From Sphingomonas oryzagri (GTDB lineage: Bacteria; Pseudomonadota; Alphaproteobacteria; Sphingomonadales; Sphingomonadaceae), in NCBI RefSeq assembly GCF_029906645.1, contig NZ_JARYGZ010000001.1, positions 2,414,084 to 2,478,083 of the forward strand: DNA of 64,000 bases, written 5' to 3'. The translations under genes were made by a program, and so were the position numbers. This document shows positions 16,831 through 26,435 of the stretch, piece by piece. Each line of letters starts with the position of its first letter. Position 1 is the stretch's first letter. The notes beneath the pieces were generated by a model. It made no database searches. It worked only from the letters and a program-made list of their open reading frames with translations, and was not told the origin of the DNA.

Positions 16831-17817
16831 TCACCTGATTTCTGACGGATAGGCCTGCTTGCCCGGCGCCATCGCCTTGGCAAGCTGTCTGCCCGACAGC
16901 CAAGCGCACTCGACACGGGGGCCGAGCAGCCAGTCGCCACACACGCCGATGCCGAGATCGGGGTTCCACAACGCGCCCTCGTCCGAGCCCGCGGACATCG
17001 CATAGCGCCAGCGATGCACCGCCGACGCGATCGGCCTGTCCAGGTCCAGGCCGAGTGCCTGGCCGAGCGCGGTCAGCATGATCTCCTCGATCTGGGCGGG
17101 CGCGGCCGCCATATGATCGAGCGACCAGGAACCGGTCGCCTGAACGACCCATGCTTCCGGACCATCTCGGCCCGGCTTCGCGCTGTTGCGCGCGGCCCAG
17201 CCGATCAACCCCTGGTTACGCAGGATGAGGGCGTCGGTCGCCAACGGGCTGTCGAACGCGAACATTGCCGTCCAGCACGGCTGGGAGCGTGCCATCAGCG
17301 CCTGACGGGCCATGCCGAGGTCGATCGGGCCGAGCAGGGTTGCGGCCTGCTCGGCGGGAAGCGCCACGACGATCATGTCGAATGGATCGGGCCCGATATG
17401 ATCGCCGATGAGACGCCAGCCGCGATCGGCCCGTGCGATACCCTGGACCATCCGGCCATAATGGGTGTCGTGGCGATCGGCCATGTCGCGGATCACGGCG
17501 CTCATGCCGGGTATGCCGATCCATGCGTCCGGCCCGGCGACAGGCCATCTGCAGGCAAACCCCCGGTCCGACCAGTCGGACACGACCAGCCGGAAATCGG
17601 CGTTGCGAGCCGTGAAATACTGGGCGCCATGATCGAAGCCCGCCTCTCCGAGCGGTGTTGCGATCCGGCGGGTGGACATCCGGCCACCCGGTCCGCGCGC
17701 CTTGTCGAACAGCTTGACGATGTGGCCCTGGGCAACGAGGCCGTCGGCGCAGGACAGGCCCGCCATGCCAGCTCCGACGATGGCGATGCGGCCGTGTGTC
17801 CCAACGCCCTGCGCCAC
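16831..17817 (-). CDS. renalase-like NAD(P)/FAD-dependent oxidoreductase
   Basis: A 328-residue flavoprotein. The N-terminal dinucleotide site reads AIVGAGMAGLSCADGL, followed by the GG-doublet motif GPGGRMSTRR and the FDHGAQYFTAR stretch typical of renalase-like enzymes. The C-terminus has GDWLLGPRVECAW, the usual FAD-contacting end of this family. It starts three bases after the folE stop, so the two form an operon. Such genes often lie near photolyase genes in proteobacteria (from memory), but none is in this window. The substrate is unknown. Confidence 0.85.
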   Translation of the reverse strand: MAQGVGTHGRIAIVGAGMAGLSCADGLVAQGHIVKLFDKARGPGGRMSTRRIATPLGEAGFDHGAQYFTARNADFRLVVSDWSDRGFACRWPVAGPDAWIGIPGMSAVIRDMADRHDTHYGRMVQGIARADRGWRLIGDHIGPDPFDMIVVALPAEQAATLLGPIDLGMARQALMARSQPCWTAMFAFDSPLATDALILRNQGLIGWAARNSAKPGRDGPEAWVVQATGSWSLDHMAAAPAQIEEIMLTALGQALGLDLDRPIASAVHRWRYAMSAGSDEGALWNPDLGIGVCGDWLLGPRVECAWLSGRQLAKAMAPGKQAYPSEIR

Positions 17818-17820
17818 GGC

Positions 17821-18420
17821 TCAGCGCCCCATGAGGGCGAAGACTTCGCGGCGGCTGGTGGCGTCGTCTCGAAAGCAACCAAGCACCCGGCTGGTCGTCA
17901 TCGTGACGCCCGGTGTCCGCACTCCGCGCCCTGTCATACAGCCATGCTGCGCCTCAATGACGACGGCCACACCGCGTGGCGCGAGGCCTTCCCAGATGCA
18001 ATCGACAATCTGTGCGGTGAGCCGCTCTTGGACCTGGAGGCGATGCGCGAAGCCGTGCAGAACGCGCGCCAATTTAGAAATGCCGACGACATGAGCGCCC
18101 GGGAGATAGGCGATCGACGCGGTTCCGGTGATGGGCGCGAGATGATGTTCGCAGTGCGACTGGAACGGGATATCGCGCAGGAGCACGATTTCGTCATAGC
18201 CGCCGACCTCCTCGAAAGTTCGCGCGAGATGGCGGCCCGGGTCTTCCTGATATCCTCGACAATATTCGAGCCACGCCCGGGCTGCTCGAGCCGGCGTCTC
18301 GGTCAGCCCTTCGCGATCGGGATCGTCCCCTACCCATTCGATCAGTGTGCGGAACGCGTGCTCGACCTGCGCGGGGACTGCAGGCTTGGAATCCTTGGGC
18401 ACCGGGGACATGAAGTTCAT
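17821..18420 (-). CDS. folE: GTP cyclohydrolase I
   Basis: A 199-residue enzyme that converts GTP to 7,8-dihydroneopterin triphosphate, the first step to folate and pterin cofactors. The zinc ligands C90, H93 (in SHCEHH) and C161 (in QHGCMTGRG) are present. The FAHRLQVQERLT segment and the C-terminal RREVF are typical. It is divergent from the LOV-HTH regulator and heads an operon with the renalase-like gene. A copy among light-sensing genes suggests pterin supply for a light response, for example a photolyase antenna. That is inference, and the host probably has another folE. Confidence 0.95.
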   Translation of the reverse strand: MNFMSPVPKDSKPAVPAQVEHAFRTLIEWVGDDPDREGLTETPARAARAWLEYCRGYQEDPGRHLARTFEEVGGYDEIVLLRDIPFQSHCEHHLAPITGTASIAYLPGAHVVGISKLARVLHGFAHRLQVQERLTAQIVDCIWEGLAPRGVAVVIEAQHGCMTGRGVRTPGVTMTTSRVLGCFRDDATSRREVFALMGR

Positions 18421-18572
18421 CGCATCGATGCCCTTTGTTGAGACAAATCACCCCTCGACCGCAAAATGCTCCAGCGAGAGGCAGAGCCATTTGGCGTTCG
18501 CGACCGCCCACGCCTAGCTGCACGAAAGGGCACTTCGCGTCAGAACTGCAAATCCGCTATGTCGTCACGCGC

Positions 18573-19163
18573 ATGAGTATGTCCGCGATGATCCAGTCGA
18601 GCGCGATTGCTGCGGTGATCAGCAATCCCAGGCTTCCGGACAATCCGATCGTCGAATGCAACGACGCCTTCAGCGAGTTGACCGGTTACGCCCGCGACGA
18701 GATCATCGGCCGGAACTGCCGCTTCCTGACCGGCCCCGACACCGAGCAAGCCCTGACGGACCGACTGCGCGCGGGTATTCGCGACCAACGCCCGACGATG
18801 GTCGAGATTCTCAACTACAAGAAGGATGGCAGCCGATTTCGCAACGCGGTTCTGGTCGCGCCGATCTTCGGCGTCTCGGGCGAGCTGGAATATTTCCTCG
18901 GCTCGCAGGTCGAGATGCCCGCCGATACCAACACCTCGACCGACGCGAGGCAACGTGACGCCGTCGGCCGCATCGAACGGCTCACGCCTCGACAGCGCGA
19001 AGTCGTCGTCCATCTCGCGGCCGGCAAGCTCAACAAGCAGATCGCGCATGATCTGGGCCTGAGCGAGCGAACGGTGAAGATGCACCGCGCCGCTGTCCTG
19101 CAGGCGCTTGGGCTGCGTACCACCGCCGATATCATCAGGCTGGCGATTGAGGCGGGCTTTTGA
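18573..19163 (+). CDS. EL222-like LOV-HTH blue-light transcription factor
   Basis: A 196-residue protein: LOV domain (about 8-118) and LuxR-type helix-turn-helix (about 135-196). GRNCRFLTG carries the adduct Cys49; Q112 in LGSQVE is the flavin-contact Gln. The stretch VEILNYKKDG and FRNAVLVAPI closely match EL222 of Erythrobacter litoralis as I recall it. EL222 dimerises and binds DNA on blue light. The ATG at 18573 gives a length like EL222 without its variable N-terminus; the frame is open back to 18435. It overlaps the SDR gene and is divergent from folE. Both directions are candidate targets. Confidence 0.93.
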   Translation: MSMSAMIQSSAIAAVISNPRLPDNPIVECNDAFSELTGYARDEIIGRNCRFLTGPDTEQALTDRLRAGIRDQRPTMVEILNYKKDGSRFRNAVLVAPIFGVSGELEYFLGSQVEMPADTNTSTDARQRDAVGRIERLTPRQREVVVHLAAGKLNKQIAHDLGLSERTVKMHRAAVLQALGLRTTADIIRLAIEAGF

Positions 19164-19867
19164 GCGGCCAAGCCGTCGTGATCGGCGCGAGTGGCGGCAT
19201 TGGTCGGGCGCTCGTGCGCTGCCTGGTCGAGTCCGATCGTTTCGATCATGTTCATGCCCTGGCGCGGCGGCAGATAGAAATCGAAGGCGCGGAAGCCGGA
19301 TATATCGATCTCGACGACGAAGAGAGCATCGCGCGGGCGGCGAGCGTGATCGGTCCCGAGATCGGGTGCCTGATCGTAGCATCCGGATTGCTGCATGGTC
19401 CGGGCATGAAGCCCGAACGGTCACTTGGCGATCTCAACGCCGAGCAATTGACCCGGATATTCGCGACGAACACGATCGGCCCGGCGCTGGTGCTCAAGCA
19501 TTTCGCGCCGATGACGGCGAAGGATCGCAGGGTTACGATCGCGCTTCTTTCGGCACGCGTCGGAAGCATATCCGACAACCGCTTGGGCGGCTGGTATGGT
19601 TATCGCGCGTCGAAGACGGCGCTCAACATGATCGTGAAGTGCGCTGCGATCGAACTCGCGAGATCCAGACCGCAGGCCATCTGCGTCGCTTTGCATCCGG
19701 GGACGGTGGACACCAAACTCAGCAAGCCGTTCCAGCGCGGCGTACCGCCGCACAAGCTCTTCACGGCTGCTTATTCCGCAGAATGTCTCACGGCGACGCT
19801 CGATCGTCTCGATCAAAGCGCCAGTGGTCAATGCTTCGCGTGGGATGGGTCCCTGATCGCGCGTTGA
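19160..19867 (+). CDS. short-chain dehydrogenase/reductase
   Basis: A 235-residue SDR. The NAD(P) motif GASGGIG lies at about 9-15 and the catalytic YRASK at about 150. The shape resembles the C-factor/CsgA-like SDR group. The start is TTG, overlapping the TGA of the LOV-HTH gene, so translation is coupled to the photoreceptor. Substrate unknown; SDRs of this kind are often in light-induced gene sets next to photolyase and folE. Confidence 0.88.
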   Translation: MSGQAVVIGASGGIGRALVRCLVESDRFDHVHALARRQIEIEGAEAGYIDLDDEESIARAASVIGPEIGCLIVASGLLHGPGMKPERSLGDLNAEQLTRIFATNTIGPALVLKHFAPMTAKDRRVTIALLSARVGSISDNRLGGWYGYRASKTALNMIVKCAAIELARSRPQAICVALHPGTVDTKLSKPFQRGVPPHKLFTAAYSAECLTATLDRLDQSASGQCFAWDGSLIAR

Positions 19868-19946
19868 GACGGCCGAACCCGATCAGGCAGGCCGCTTGCT
19901 TGGCGGGCTGGTCCAACTGCCCATTCGTGCATATTGCGTCCGGCTC

Positions 19947-21199
<1,253 letters not shown>

Positions 21200-21203
<4 letters not shown>

Positions 21204-21454
21204 ATGACGCCTCCGAAAAATCGAGCGGCCCGTTGGCACGGCTCGTAAATATCCGTTGGGGGTTCGCTTCCGATTGGGTTCCCCTGCATTGGGCGATCGC
21301 TCAGTTCGCCGCGCATCGGTCCGATCTGCAAGAGGGCCTTGTGCTGGAATGGACCGGACAGTCCGGAAGCATCACGCGGGTCGACCCAGGCGAAGTGCGT
21401 CGACAATATTTACGCGAGGGCGCCTCGTCGCTCAGAGCAGATCCTGGACCATGA
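21200..21454 (+). CDS. hypothetical protein coupled to trpB
   Basis: An 84-residue protein that I do not recognise. The ATG overlaps the trpB TGA, and the end overlaps the convergent crtI 3' end by 23 bases. It is soluble and Trp-rich (RWGF, DWVPLHW, LEWTG), with an Arg-rich C-terminal part. The coupling to trpB supports expression. It might bind an aromatic ligand or TrpB, but this is a guess; the 3' part could be eroded by overlap with crtI. Confidence 0.5.
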
Positions 21455-22910
21455 GCGCCGCCGTCGCCTTGGCAGATCCAACGACACCGGGGATGCCCGC
21501 ACCCGGATGTGTACCGGCACCTACGAAATAGAGATTTGAGATTTCATCGTCGCGATTGTGCACGCGGAAGAAGGCCGATTGGGTTAGAAGCGGCTCAAGG
21601 CTAAAGGCCGATCCGAGGTGCGCGTTGAGATCGGCCGCAAAATCCGCCGGCGTATAGTGGAATCTGACGATCAATCGCTCGCGCAACCCCGGAATCAGGC
21701 GCTCCTCGAGATATTCGAGAATACGATCCGCGTAAGACTGTCCGATTTGGCTCCAGTCAGCCGGGAGCTTGCCCATGTGCGGGACCGGCGCCAGCGCATA
21801 AAAACTTGAACAGCCTTCGGGCGCCAATGACGGATCGCTCGCGGTCGGATGATGCAGGTATAGCGAGAAGTCGTCCGCCAGAATGCCGCGGTCGTAGATG
21901 TCGCTCAGTAATTCCTTGTAGCGTGGACCGAACAGGATCGAATGATGCGGAATATCAGGACACGCCCCCATGATCCCGAAATGGACGACGAACAATGATG
22001 GCGAGAACTTCTTGCGCTGCAAGGCACGGCTCGCGTGCTTGCCGCGTGGAGTGTCACCCAGCAGGCTACGGTAGGTGTGCATGACGTCGGCATTGGACGC
22101 GACCGCGTCGAAATCTCCGTGCCATCCGCTGGCGCAGGCCACACTCGTCACGCGTTTGCCGTCCGTCTCGATCGCGCGCACCGGATCACCGAACCGGATC
22201 GTACCGCCAAGACGCTCGAAATGCTCGACCATCGCTTCGATCAAGGCGTGTGTGCCGCCTCTCGGAAACCAGACACCCCCGTCGCGTTCGAGTTTATGGA
22301 TCAACGCGTAGATGGCGCTGGTCGTCATCGGATTGCCGCCCACCAGCAGGGTATGGAAGCTCAACGCCTCCCTGAGATGCTCGTCCTCCACGAAGGACGA
22401 GACCATCGAATAGACCGATCGCCAGGCCTTGTTCTTGAGGAGCGCAGGTGCTGCCTTGATCATCGTCCGAAAATCGAGAAAGGCGACATGGCCGAGCTTG
22501 ACGTAGCCTTCCTGATAGACCTTGCCTGCATAGTCCAGGAACCGACGGTAGCCTGCCACATCGGCGGGATTCAGCTCTTCGATCTGCCGAAGGAGTGCGA
22601 CGTCGTCGTTCGAGTAGTCGAACGCGGCATCATCGGGCCACATCAGCCGGTAGAAGGGAGAAACCGGTAGCAATTCGACGTCATCTGCCATGTCGCGACC
22701 GGAAAGGGCCCACAGTTCGGAAAGACAGTTCGGATCGGTGATGACCGTCGGTCCGGCATCGAAAGTAAAGCCGTCGCGCTTCCATTGATAGGCACGACCG
22801 CCCGGCTTGTCGCGCGCCTCGATCACGGTGGTCGCGATCCCCGCCGACTGCAGGCGAATGGCGAGTGCCAATCCGCCGAAGCCTGCGCCTACCACCGCCG
22901 CTGTCTTCAC
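21432..22910 (-). CDS. crtI: CrtI-type phytoene desaturase
   Basis: A 492-residue FAD-dependent desaturase that introduces double bases into phytoene to give lycopene-type carotenoids. The FAD site is VVGAGFGGLALAIRL; GGRAYQW, FDAGPTVITDP and the C-terminal GAGTHPGAGIPGV are CrtI signatures. I chose the GTG at 22910 with AGGAGG nine bases upstream over the TTG at 22937. No crtB, crtY or crtZ is nearby, so it must work with host enzymes or is an extra copy. Its promoter region has a palindrome, and its location in the LOV gene cluster suggests light control. Confidence 0.92.
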   Translation of the reverse strand: MKTAAVVGAGFGGLALAIRLQSAGIATTVIEARDKPGGRAYQWKRDGFTFDAGPTVITDPNCLSELWALSGRDMADDVELLPVSPFYRLMWPDDAAFDYSNDDVALLRQIEELNPADVAGYRRFLDYAGKVYQEGYVKLGHVAFLDFRTMIKAAPALLKNKAWRSVYSMVSSFVEDEHLREALSFHTLLVGGNPMTTSAIYALIHKLERDGGVWFPRGGTHALIEAMVEHFERLGGTIRFGDPVRAIETDGKRVTSVACASGWHGDFDAVASNADVMHTYRSLLGDTPRGKHASRALQRKKFSPSLFVVHFGIMGACPDIPHHSILFGPRYKELLSDIYDRGILADDFSLYLHHPTASDPSLAPEGCSSFYALAPVPHMGKLPADWSQIGQSYADRILEYLEERLIPGLRERLIVRFHYTPADFAADLNAHLGSAFSLEPLLTQSAFFRVHNRDDEISNLYFVGAGTHPGAGIPGVVGSAKATAALMVQDLL

Positions 22911-23213
22911 TCCAATATCCCTCCTCCGCTGTACCAAGTCTGCCGAAGGGGGCTAAACGCGTGAGATCAGGCTAGAAAGGTGACTTTTGGTGAAGTCCAC
23001 CTAACGTTTAGGCACTGCCTCTCTCGCCTGATTGTCGCGATTTGAAACCCTGTGCTGGGTGGTCATGTTGCGACCGTTGCGATGTCAGGACCGATGCCGG
23101 CCAGTTGTTTGGTCAGGCGGCTTTCAGCAGTGCTGCAGTTACTGGCGCTTGCGAGATGCCATCTGAGATAGCATATTTCACCGAGCGGGCAGACCGACTG
23201 AAGGTTGGTTTGC
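22911..23213. promoter_or_regulatory. crtI / alpA intergenic region with a small palindrome
   Basis: About 300 bases without a gene, visibly richer in A and T than the surroundings. It serves as the upstream region of crtI (minus) and alpA (plus). CCTAA-CGT-TTAGG at 23000-23012 is a perfect palindrome about 90 bases before the crtI start. A second weak one, GGTG-AAGTC-CACC, is at 22989-23001. Either could be an operator. No clear sigma-70 or EcfG promoter was found. Confidence 0.45.
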
Positions 23214-23426
23214 ATGGTTGATCGTGACGACAAATTCCTTCGCCTCCCTGCGGTGATCGAGAAGACCGGCTGCGGGCGTGCATCCATATATAGAATGATC
23301 AACGCCGGCGTCTTTCCACGTCAGGAGCGCATCGGTGCGCGCGCCGTCGGTTGGCGGCTTTCGGCGATAGCCCGCTGGATGGAAGCGCCGGCAGATTATC
23401 AGGAGGATCGACCGGCGGCGGGCTGA
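23214..23426 (+). CDS. AlpA-like phage-type regulator
   Basis: A 70-residue protein with the MerR-like helix-turn-helix of AlpA (LRLPAVIEKTGCGRASIYRM, then GVFPRQERIG and WRLSAIARWME). AlpA proteins activate excision or integrase genes of P4-like elements. The ATG at 23214 is preferred over the TTG at 23205. It is convergent with the recombinase, 18 bases apart. It supports the reading of this end as the control end of an integrated element. Confidence 0.88.
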   Translation: MVDRDDKFLRLPAVIEKTGCGRASIYRMINAGVFPRQERIGARAVGWRLSAIARWMEAPADYQEDRPAAG

Positions 23427-23444
23427 CACCGCCGGTGCTCCTGA

Positions 23445-24983
23445 TCAGACCGCGCTTGCCAGATAATCGAGCCAAGCAGCAGGGCTTAGCGCGCGGCGAA
23501 CGATCTCGAGCTTGACGGTCGCGGCCTTCGAGGCCTGGGACGAAACCTTCGCAGAAGCGAGCGTCGTCGCAAGGTCGCCGTCGCTGGTCAGCGACCAGTC
23601 CTCGACAAGCCGCATGAAGCGGCGGTCATGCGACTGCCCCCAAGGAAGTGCCGCGTCGTCGGGAGACCGGCAAGGATCTCCCCACCCGGACCCGCACAGC
23701 GCGCAGCGCGCATGGGAGAGCAGCGCAAGCAGTGACGTCCGCTCCTCCTCCGTGGGATAGAGCCCCTGGGGCAATACCTCCGGACCAGCGGCGACCGACG
23801 TCTCCGGCGTTCCGGCGCAGAAGCGACCCCATTGCTCCATCAGGCGCCGGCGCTTGAGAAAGAGGTCGCCCCGACGATAGGCAGCCTCCGACTTTCCCGG
23901 GATTGCGTGCGCAAGTGCCATTTCGCAAACTTCGTTCGAAAAGTTGGTGGTCTCCGCCGCCCAGTCGCGAAAGGACGACCGGAAGCCGTGGACCGTGACC
24001 AACACGTCCATGCGTCGAAGGATCATTGCCATGGCCATGTTGGAAAGGGGCTTCTTCTTCGGCCCTTGCGTGAAGACGAAGGCAGAACCCGTCTTACGTC
24101 CGATCCGCTTGAGCAAGGCGATCGCGGGGGCAGACAACGGCACGCGATGATCCTTGGCCGCCTTCATGCGCTCGCCCGGGACCGTCCAAAGCCCCTCGTC
24201 GAGATCGAATTCCTCCCAACGGGCCCCGATCACCTCCCGCGTGCGGGCGGCCGTAAGGATGGTGAACTCGAGCGCGCGCGCAGCGTCGCCGGATCGCTCG
24301 CCGAGCTTCTGCAGGAAATCCGGCAACTGCTCGAACGGAAGTGCGGTATGATGGCCGCGGCCGCGCGATCGCCGTTTGGGCAGGATCTGGTCGAGATGCC
24401 CTCGCCAGCGCGCGGGATTGTCTCCGTCGCGCAGGCCCATGGCCTTTGCGGAATCGAGGATCTTCTCGATCCGACCGCGCAGCCGGTCCGCTGTTTCCGG
24501 TGTTTCCAGCCAGCGAGGCTTGAGCACGCGCACGACGTCATCGGTCACGATCTCGTGGATAAGCTTCTTGTGAAGCGGAGCCGCATAGACCGTCACGGTC
24601 ATGACCCACTGCTGGGCGTGCTTCGGATTGCGCCAGGTCGGCGTCATCGTTTCGAGATACGCGGCCGCATAGTCGCCGAAGGTGGTCCGGCGCTCGGCCG
24701 CCTGTCGGACGCTGCGCGGATCCTTGTCGACGGCGAGCGCCTCCCGATACTCCGTCGCCTGGGTGCGTGCGGCAGCGAGCGGCACGTCGCGCACGGCTCC
24801 CAGCCCCAGTTCGAAGCGCCGTCCATGACGCGTATAGATATAGGCCCAGCGCTTCTGGCCGCGCGTGCCTATGATGAGGTTGAGGCCGCCCCCGTCGGCA
24901 TATTTGCCGGGCTTCGAGAGATGCTGTACTTCAAGGGCGGTCAGGCGATTGAGCAGGCGGCGGGTCACGAACGGTTGCTCCAT
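23445..24983 (-). CDS. P4-type tyrosine recombinase (island integrase)
   Basis: A 512-residue site-specific recombinase. Order: an N-terminal DUF4102-type arm-binding part (1-90), a core-binding part (about 100-200) and the catalytic domain with R247, H332-G-F-R335, H359 and the nucleophile Y369. It is longer than usual: about 140 residues follow the tyrosine, including a cluster of cysteines (427-438) and a charged helical end. The gene starts about 255 bases from the tRNA-Ser 3' end and reads away from it, the classical position. It should integrate the element at the tRNA. Confidence 0.93.
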   Translation of the reverse strand: MEQPFVTRRLLNRLTALEVQHLSKPGKYADGGGLNLIIGTRGQKRWAYIYTRHGRRFELGLGAVRDVPLAAARTQATEYREALAVDKDPRSVRQAAERRTTFGDYAAAYLETMTPTWRNPKHAQQWVMTVTVYAAPLHKKLIHEIVTDDVVRVLKPRWLETPETADRLRGRIEKILDSAKAMGLRDGDNPARWRGHLDQILPKRRSRGRGHHTALPFEQLPDFLQKLGERSGDAARALEFTILTAARTREVIGARWEEFDLDEGLWTVPGERMKAAKDHRVPLSAPAIALLKRIGRKTGSAFVFTQGPKKKPLSNMAMAMILRRMDVLVTVHGFRSSFRDWAAETTNFSNEVCEMALAHAIPGKSEAAYRRGDLFLKRRRLMEQWGRFCAGTPETSVAAGPEVLPQGLYPTEEERTSLLALLSHARCALCGSGWGDPCRSPDDAALPWGQSHDRRFMRLVEDWSLTSDGDLATTLASAKVSSQASKAATVKLEIVRRALSPAAWLDYLASAV

Positions 24984-25060
24984 GGCAACCCAACCCGCCT
25001 TGGGTGGTGGCTTCGATGTTCGGCGGAGAGGTCTCCAAGCCGTTCGACGGAGAGTTTCGG

Positions 25061-25115
25061 ACCCCCCTTTCGACCCCCCTTTGTGAGGTTGCTACCCCCC
25101 TTTTGACCCCCCTTT
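25061..25115. repeat. four direct repeats ACCCCCCTTT between integrase and tRNA
   Basis: Four identical 10-base units start at 25061, 25073, 25094 and 25106. They form two pairs spaced 12 bases, with the pairs offset by 33 bases, about three helical turns. The position between the integrase and its attachment site suits arm-type binding sites of the recombinase or sites for the excision factor. Confidence 0.7.
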
Positions 25116-25237
25116 CGGGCTTTGCTGCCCTGAGACGTCGCGAGATTACCGCAGACGAACCCCGTCATCAAGCATTTGAAATCAGGGGATTTTTGAGACG
25201 TCCTGGGACGACTTGAGACATAATGTTGCGGCGAAAC

Positions 25238-25268
25238 TGGCGGAGAGGGTGGGATTCGAACCCACGTT
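25238..25268. other. candidate attachment site at the tRNA 3' end
   Basis: The 3' third of tRNA-Ser, facing the integrase, is where P4-type elements usually recombine. A duplicate of this segment should mark the other end of the element. I did not see one in positions 1-23,200. Confidence 0.45.
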
Positions 25269-25327
25269 ACGGTTGCCCGTAAACCGCATTTCGAGTGCGG
25301 CGCATTCGACCACTCTGCCACCTCTCC
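25238..25327 (-). tRNA. tRNA-Ser (anticodon CGA)
   Basis: A 90-base class II tRNA. The acceptor arm pairs GGAGAGG with CCTCTCC. The anticodon stem is CCGCA/TGCGG around the loop CTCGAAA, giving anticodon CGA, which reads UCG. The T arm holds GTTCGAATC, and a long variable arm lies between. The CCA end is encoded at 25238-25240. The gene is intact, so its 3' end is the probable attachment site of the element to its left. Confidence 0.95.
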
Positions 25328-25453
25328 GCGAGACAAGCCGACGGGCCGGAAAGGCGCCGCATGGTCGTGAGGCGCGGCCATTAGCGGCACTCCACGCGCT
25401 TGCCAAGTGGGCTTGCGCTTGTGTCGTACGATTGAAGCCCTAGATAGATACGC

Positions 25454-25846
25454 ATGGACAACAGCCCCGACATCGCCGGCCTCGCCCGCATCGTGCCGGA
25501 CGCGCTGCTCGCCGCGCCCAGTGTCGTGCACGCGCGCTTCTCGGTGGGCGACGTGGTGAAGCACCGGCTGCTCGATTTCCGAGGCGTGATCTTCGACATC
25601 GATCCGGTGTTCGCCAACACCGAGGAATGGTACGAGGCGATTCCCGAGAGCATTCGCCCATCGAAGGACCAACCCTTCTACCACCTGCTCGCCGAGAATG
25701 CCGAATCGAGCTACGTCGCTTATGTCAGCCAGCAGAATCTGGTGGCCGATCGCAGCGAGGAACCGGTCGAGCATCCCGCGCTCGATGGCCTGTTCGACGG
25801 CTTCGCCGATGGCCGCTATACGTTGCGCCGCGAGCATCGCCATTGA
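25454..25846 (+). CDS. hspQ: heat shock protein HspQ
   Basis: A 130-residue protein of the HspQ/YccV family. The conserved core reads ARFSVGDVVKHRLLDFRGV, IDPVFANTEEWYEAIP and DQPFYHLLAE, then YVAYVSQQNL. HspQ is a small heat-induced factor that stimulates Lon-dependent proteolysis in enterobacteria and binds hemimethylated oriC DNA. It lies outside the tRNA on the presumed chromosomal side and is followed by its own terminator. Confidence 0.92.
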   Translation: MDNSPDIAGLARIVPDALLAAPSVVHARFSVGDVVKHRLLDFRGVIFDIDPVFANTEEWYEAIPESIRPSKDQPFYHLLAENAESSYVAYVSQQNLVADRSEEPVEHPALDGLFDGFADGRYTLRREHRH

Positions 25847-25854
25847 CGATCGAT

Positions 25855-25876
25855 GCAGGCGCGGAAGAGCGCCTGC
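25855..25876 (+). terminator. hairpin after hspQ
   Basis: GCAGGCGC and GCGCCTGC pair around a GGAAGA loop, nine bases after the hspQ stop. The same loop occurs in the hairpin at 44380-44403, which suggests a shared terminator family. There is no T run. Confidence 0.55.
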
Positions 25877-25940
25877 TGCCGACAGGATGATGCTGGGACG
25901 GGAGGCTGGGCCGAGGAGTGGGCCGGCACCGCAAACATCA

Positions 25941-25969
25941 TTGACAGACTCACCCGAATCTCTTATGCG
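25941..25969 (+). promoter_or_regulatory. sigma-70-type promoter for rplU-rpmA
   Basis: TTGACA (25941-25946), a 17-base spacer, then TATGCG (25964-25969). The leader to the rplU start is about 70 bases. Confidence 0.6.
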
Positions 25970-26044
25970 GCCGGTCTTTCCGCGCGGGGCCGTGGGGCTT
26001 TCGCTCCATTCCCGCGCGTCAGGTCGAGATTAGAAGAGAGAGCC

Positions 26045-26413
26045 ATGTTCGCTATCGTGCGCACGGGCGGCAAGCAGTATCGCGTCGCCGCCGGAGACAA
26101 GATCGTCGTCGAGAAGCTGGCCGGTGAGGCCGGTGACACCATCTCGCTGGGCGACGTCCTGTTCGCCGGTGCGGACGGCGAAGCCAAGTCCACCGATGGC
26201 CTCGCGGTCTCGGCCAAGATCATCGCGCAGGCGCGCGGCGAGAAGGTGATCGTTTTCAAGAAGCGTCGCCGTCATAACTATCGCCGCCGCAACGGCCATC
26301 GCCAGTACCACACGATCCTCGAGATCCTGTCGGTCGGCGGCGCCGAGAAGAAGGCGACCAAGAAGGCCGCCGCGAAGAAGGACGAGGCCCCGGCCGCGTC
26401 CGCGGAAGCCTGA
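26045..26413 (+). CDS. rplU: 50S ribosomal protein L21
   Basis: A 122-residue protein beginning [14 protein letters not shown], as usual for L21, with the conserved [20 protein letters not shown] segment near residue 78. An Ala/Lys-rich tail of about 20 residues extends beyond the E. coli form, common in alphaproteobacteria. GAGAG precedes the ATG. It is followed after 22 bases by rpmA, the standard pair. Confidence 0.98.
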   Translation: MFAIVRTGGKQYRVAAGDKIVVEKLAGEAGDTISLGDVLFAGADGEAKSTDGLAVSAKIIAQARGEKVIVFKKRRRHNYRRRNGHRQYHTILEILSVGGAEKKATKKAAAKKDEAPAASAEA

Positions 26414-26435
26414 GCGCTAGGTAGGAGTAGAAGCA

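Noticed and set aside
17014-18441. 475-codon plus-strand frame over the oxidoreductase and folE
   Set aside because: folE zinc ligands and the FAD motif on the minus strand are decisive; this frame has no domain.
14664-19867. DNA photolyase expected among folE, SDR and FAD-enzyme genes
   Set aside because: No frame in the window carries photolyase motifs; the FAD enzyme at 16831 is renalase-like.
25061-25115. CRISPR array
   Set aside because: Units are 10 bases with 2-11 base gaps and no spacers of CRISPR size; no cas genes.
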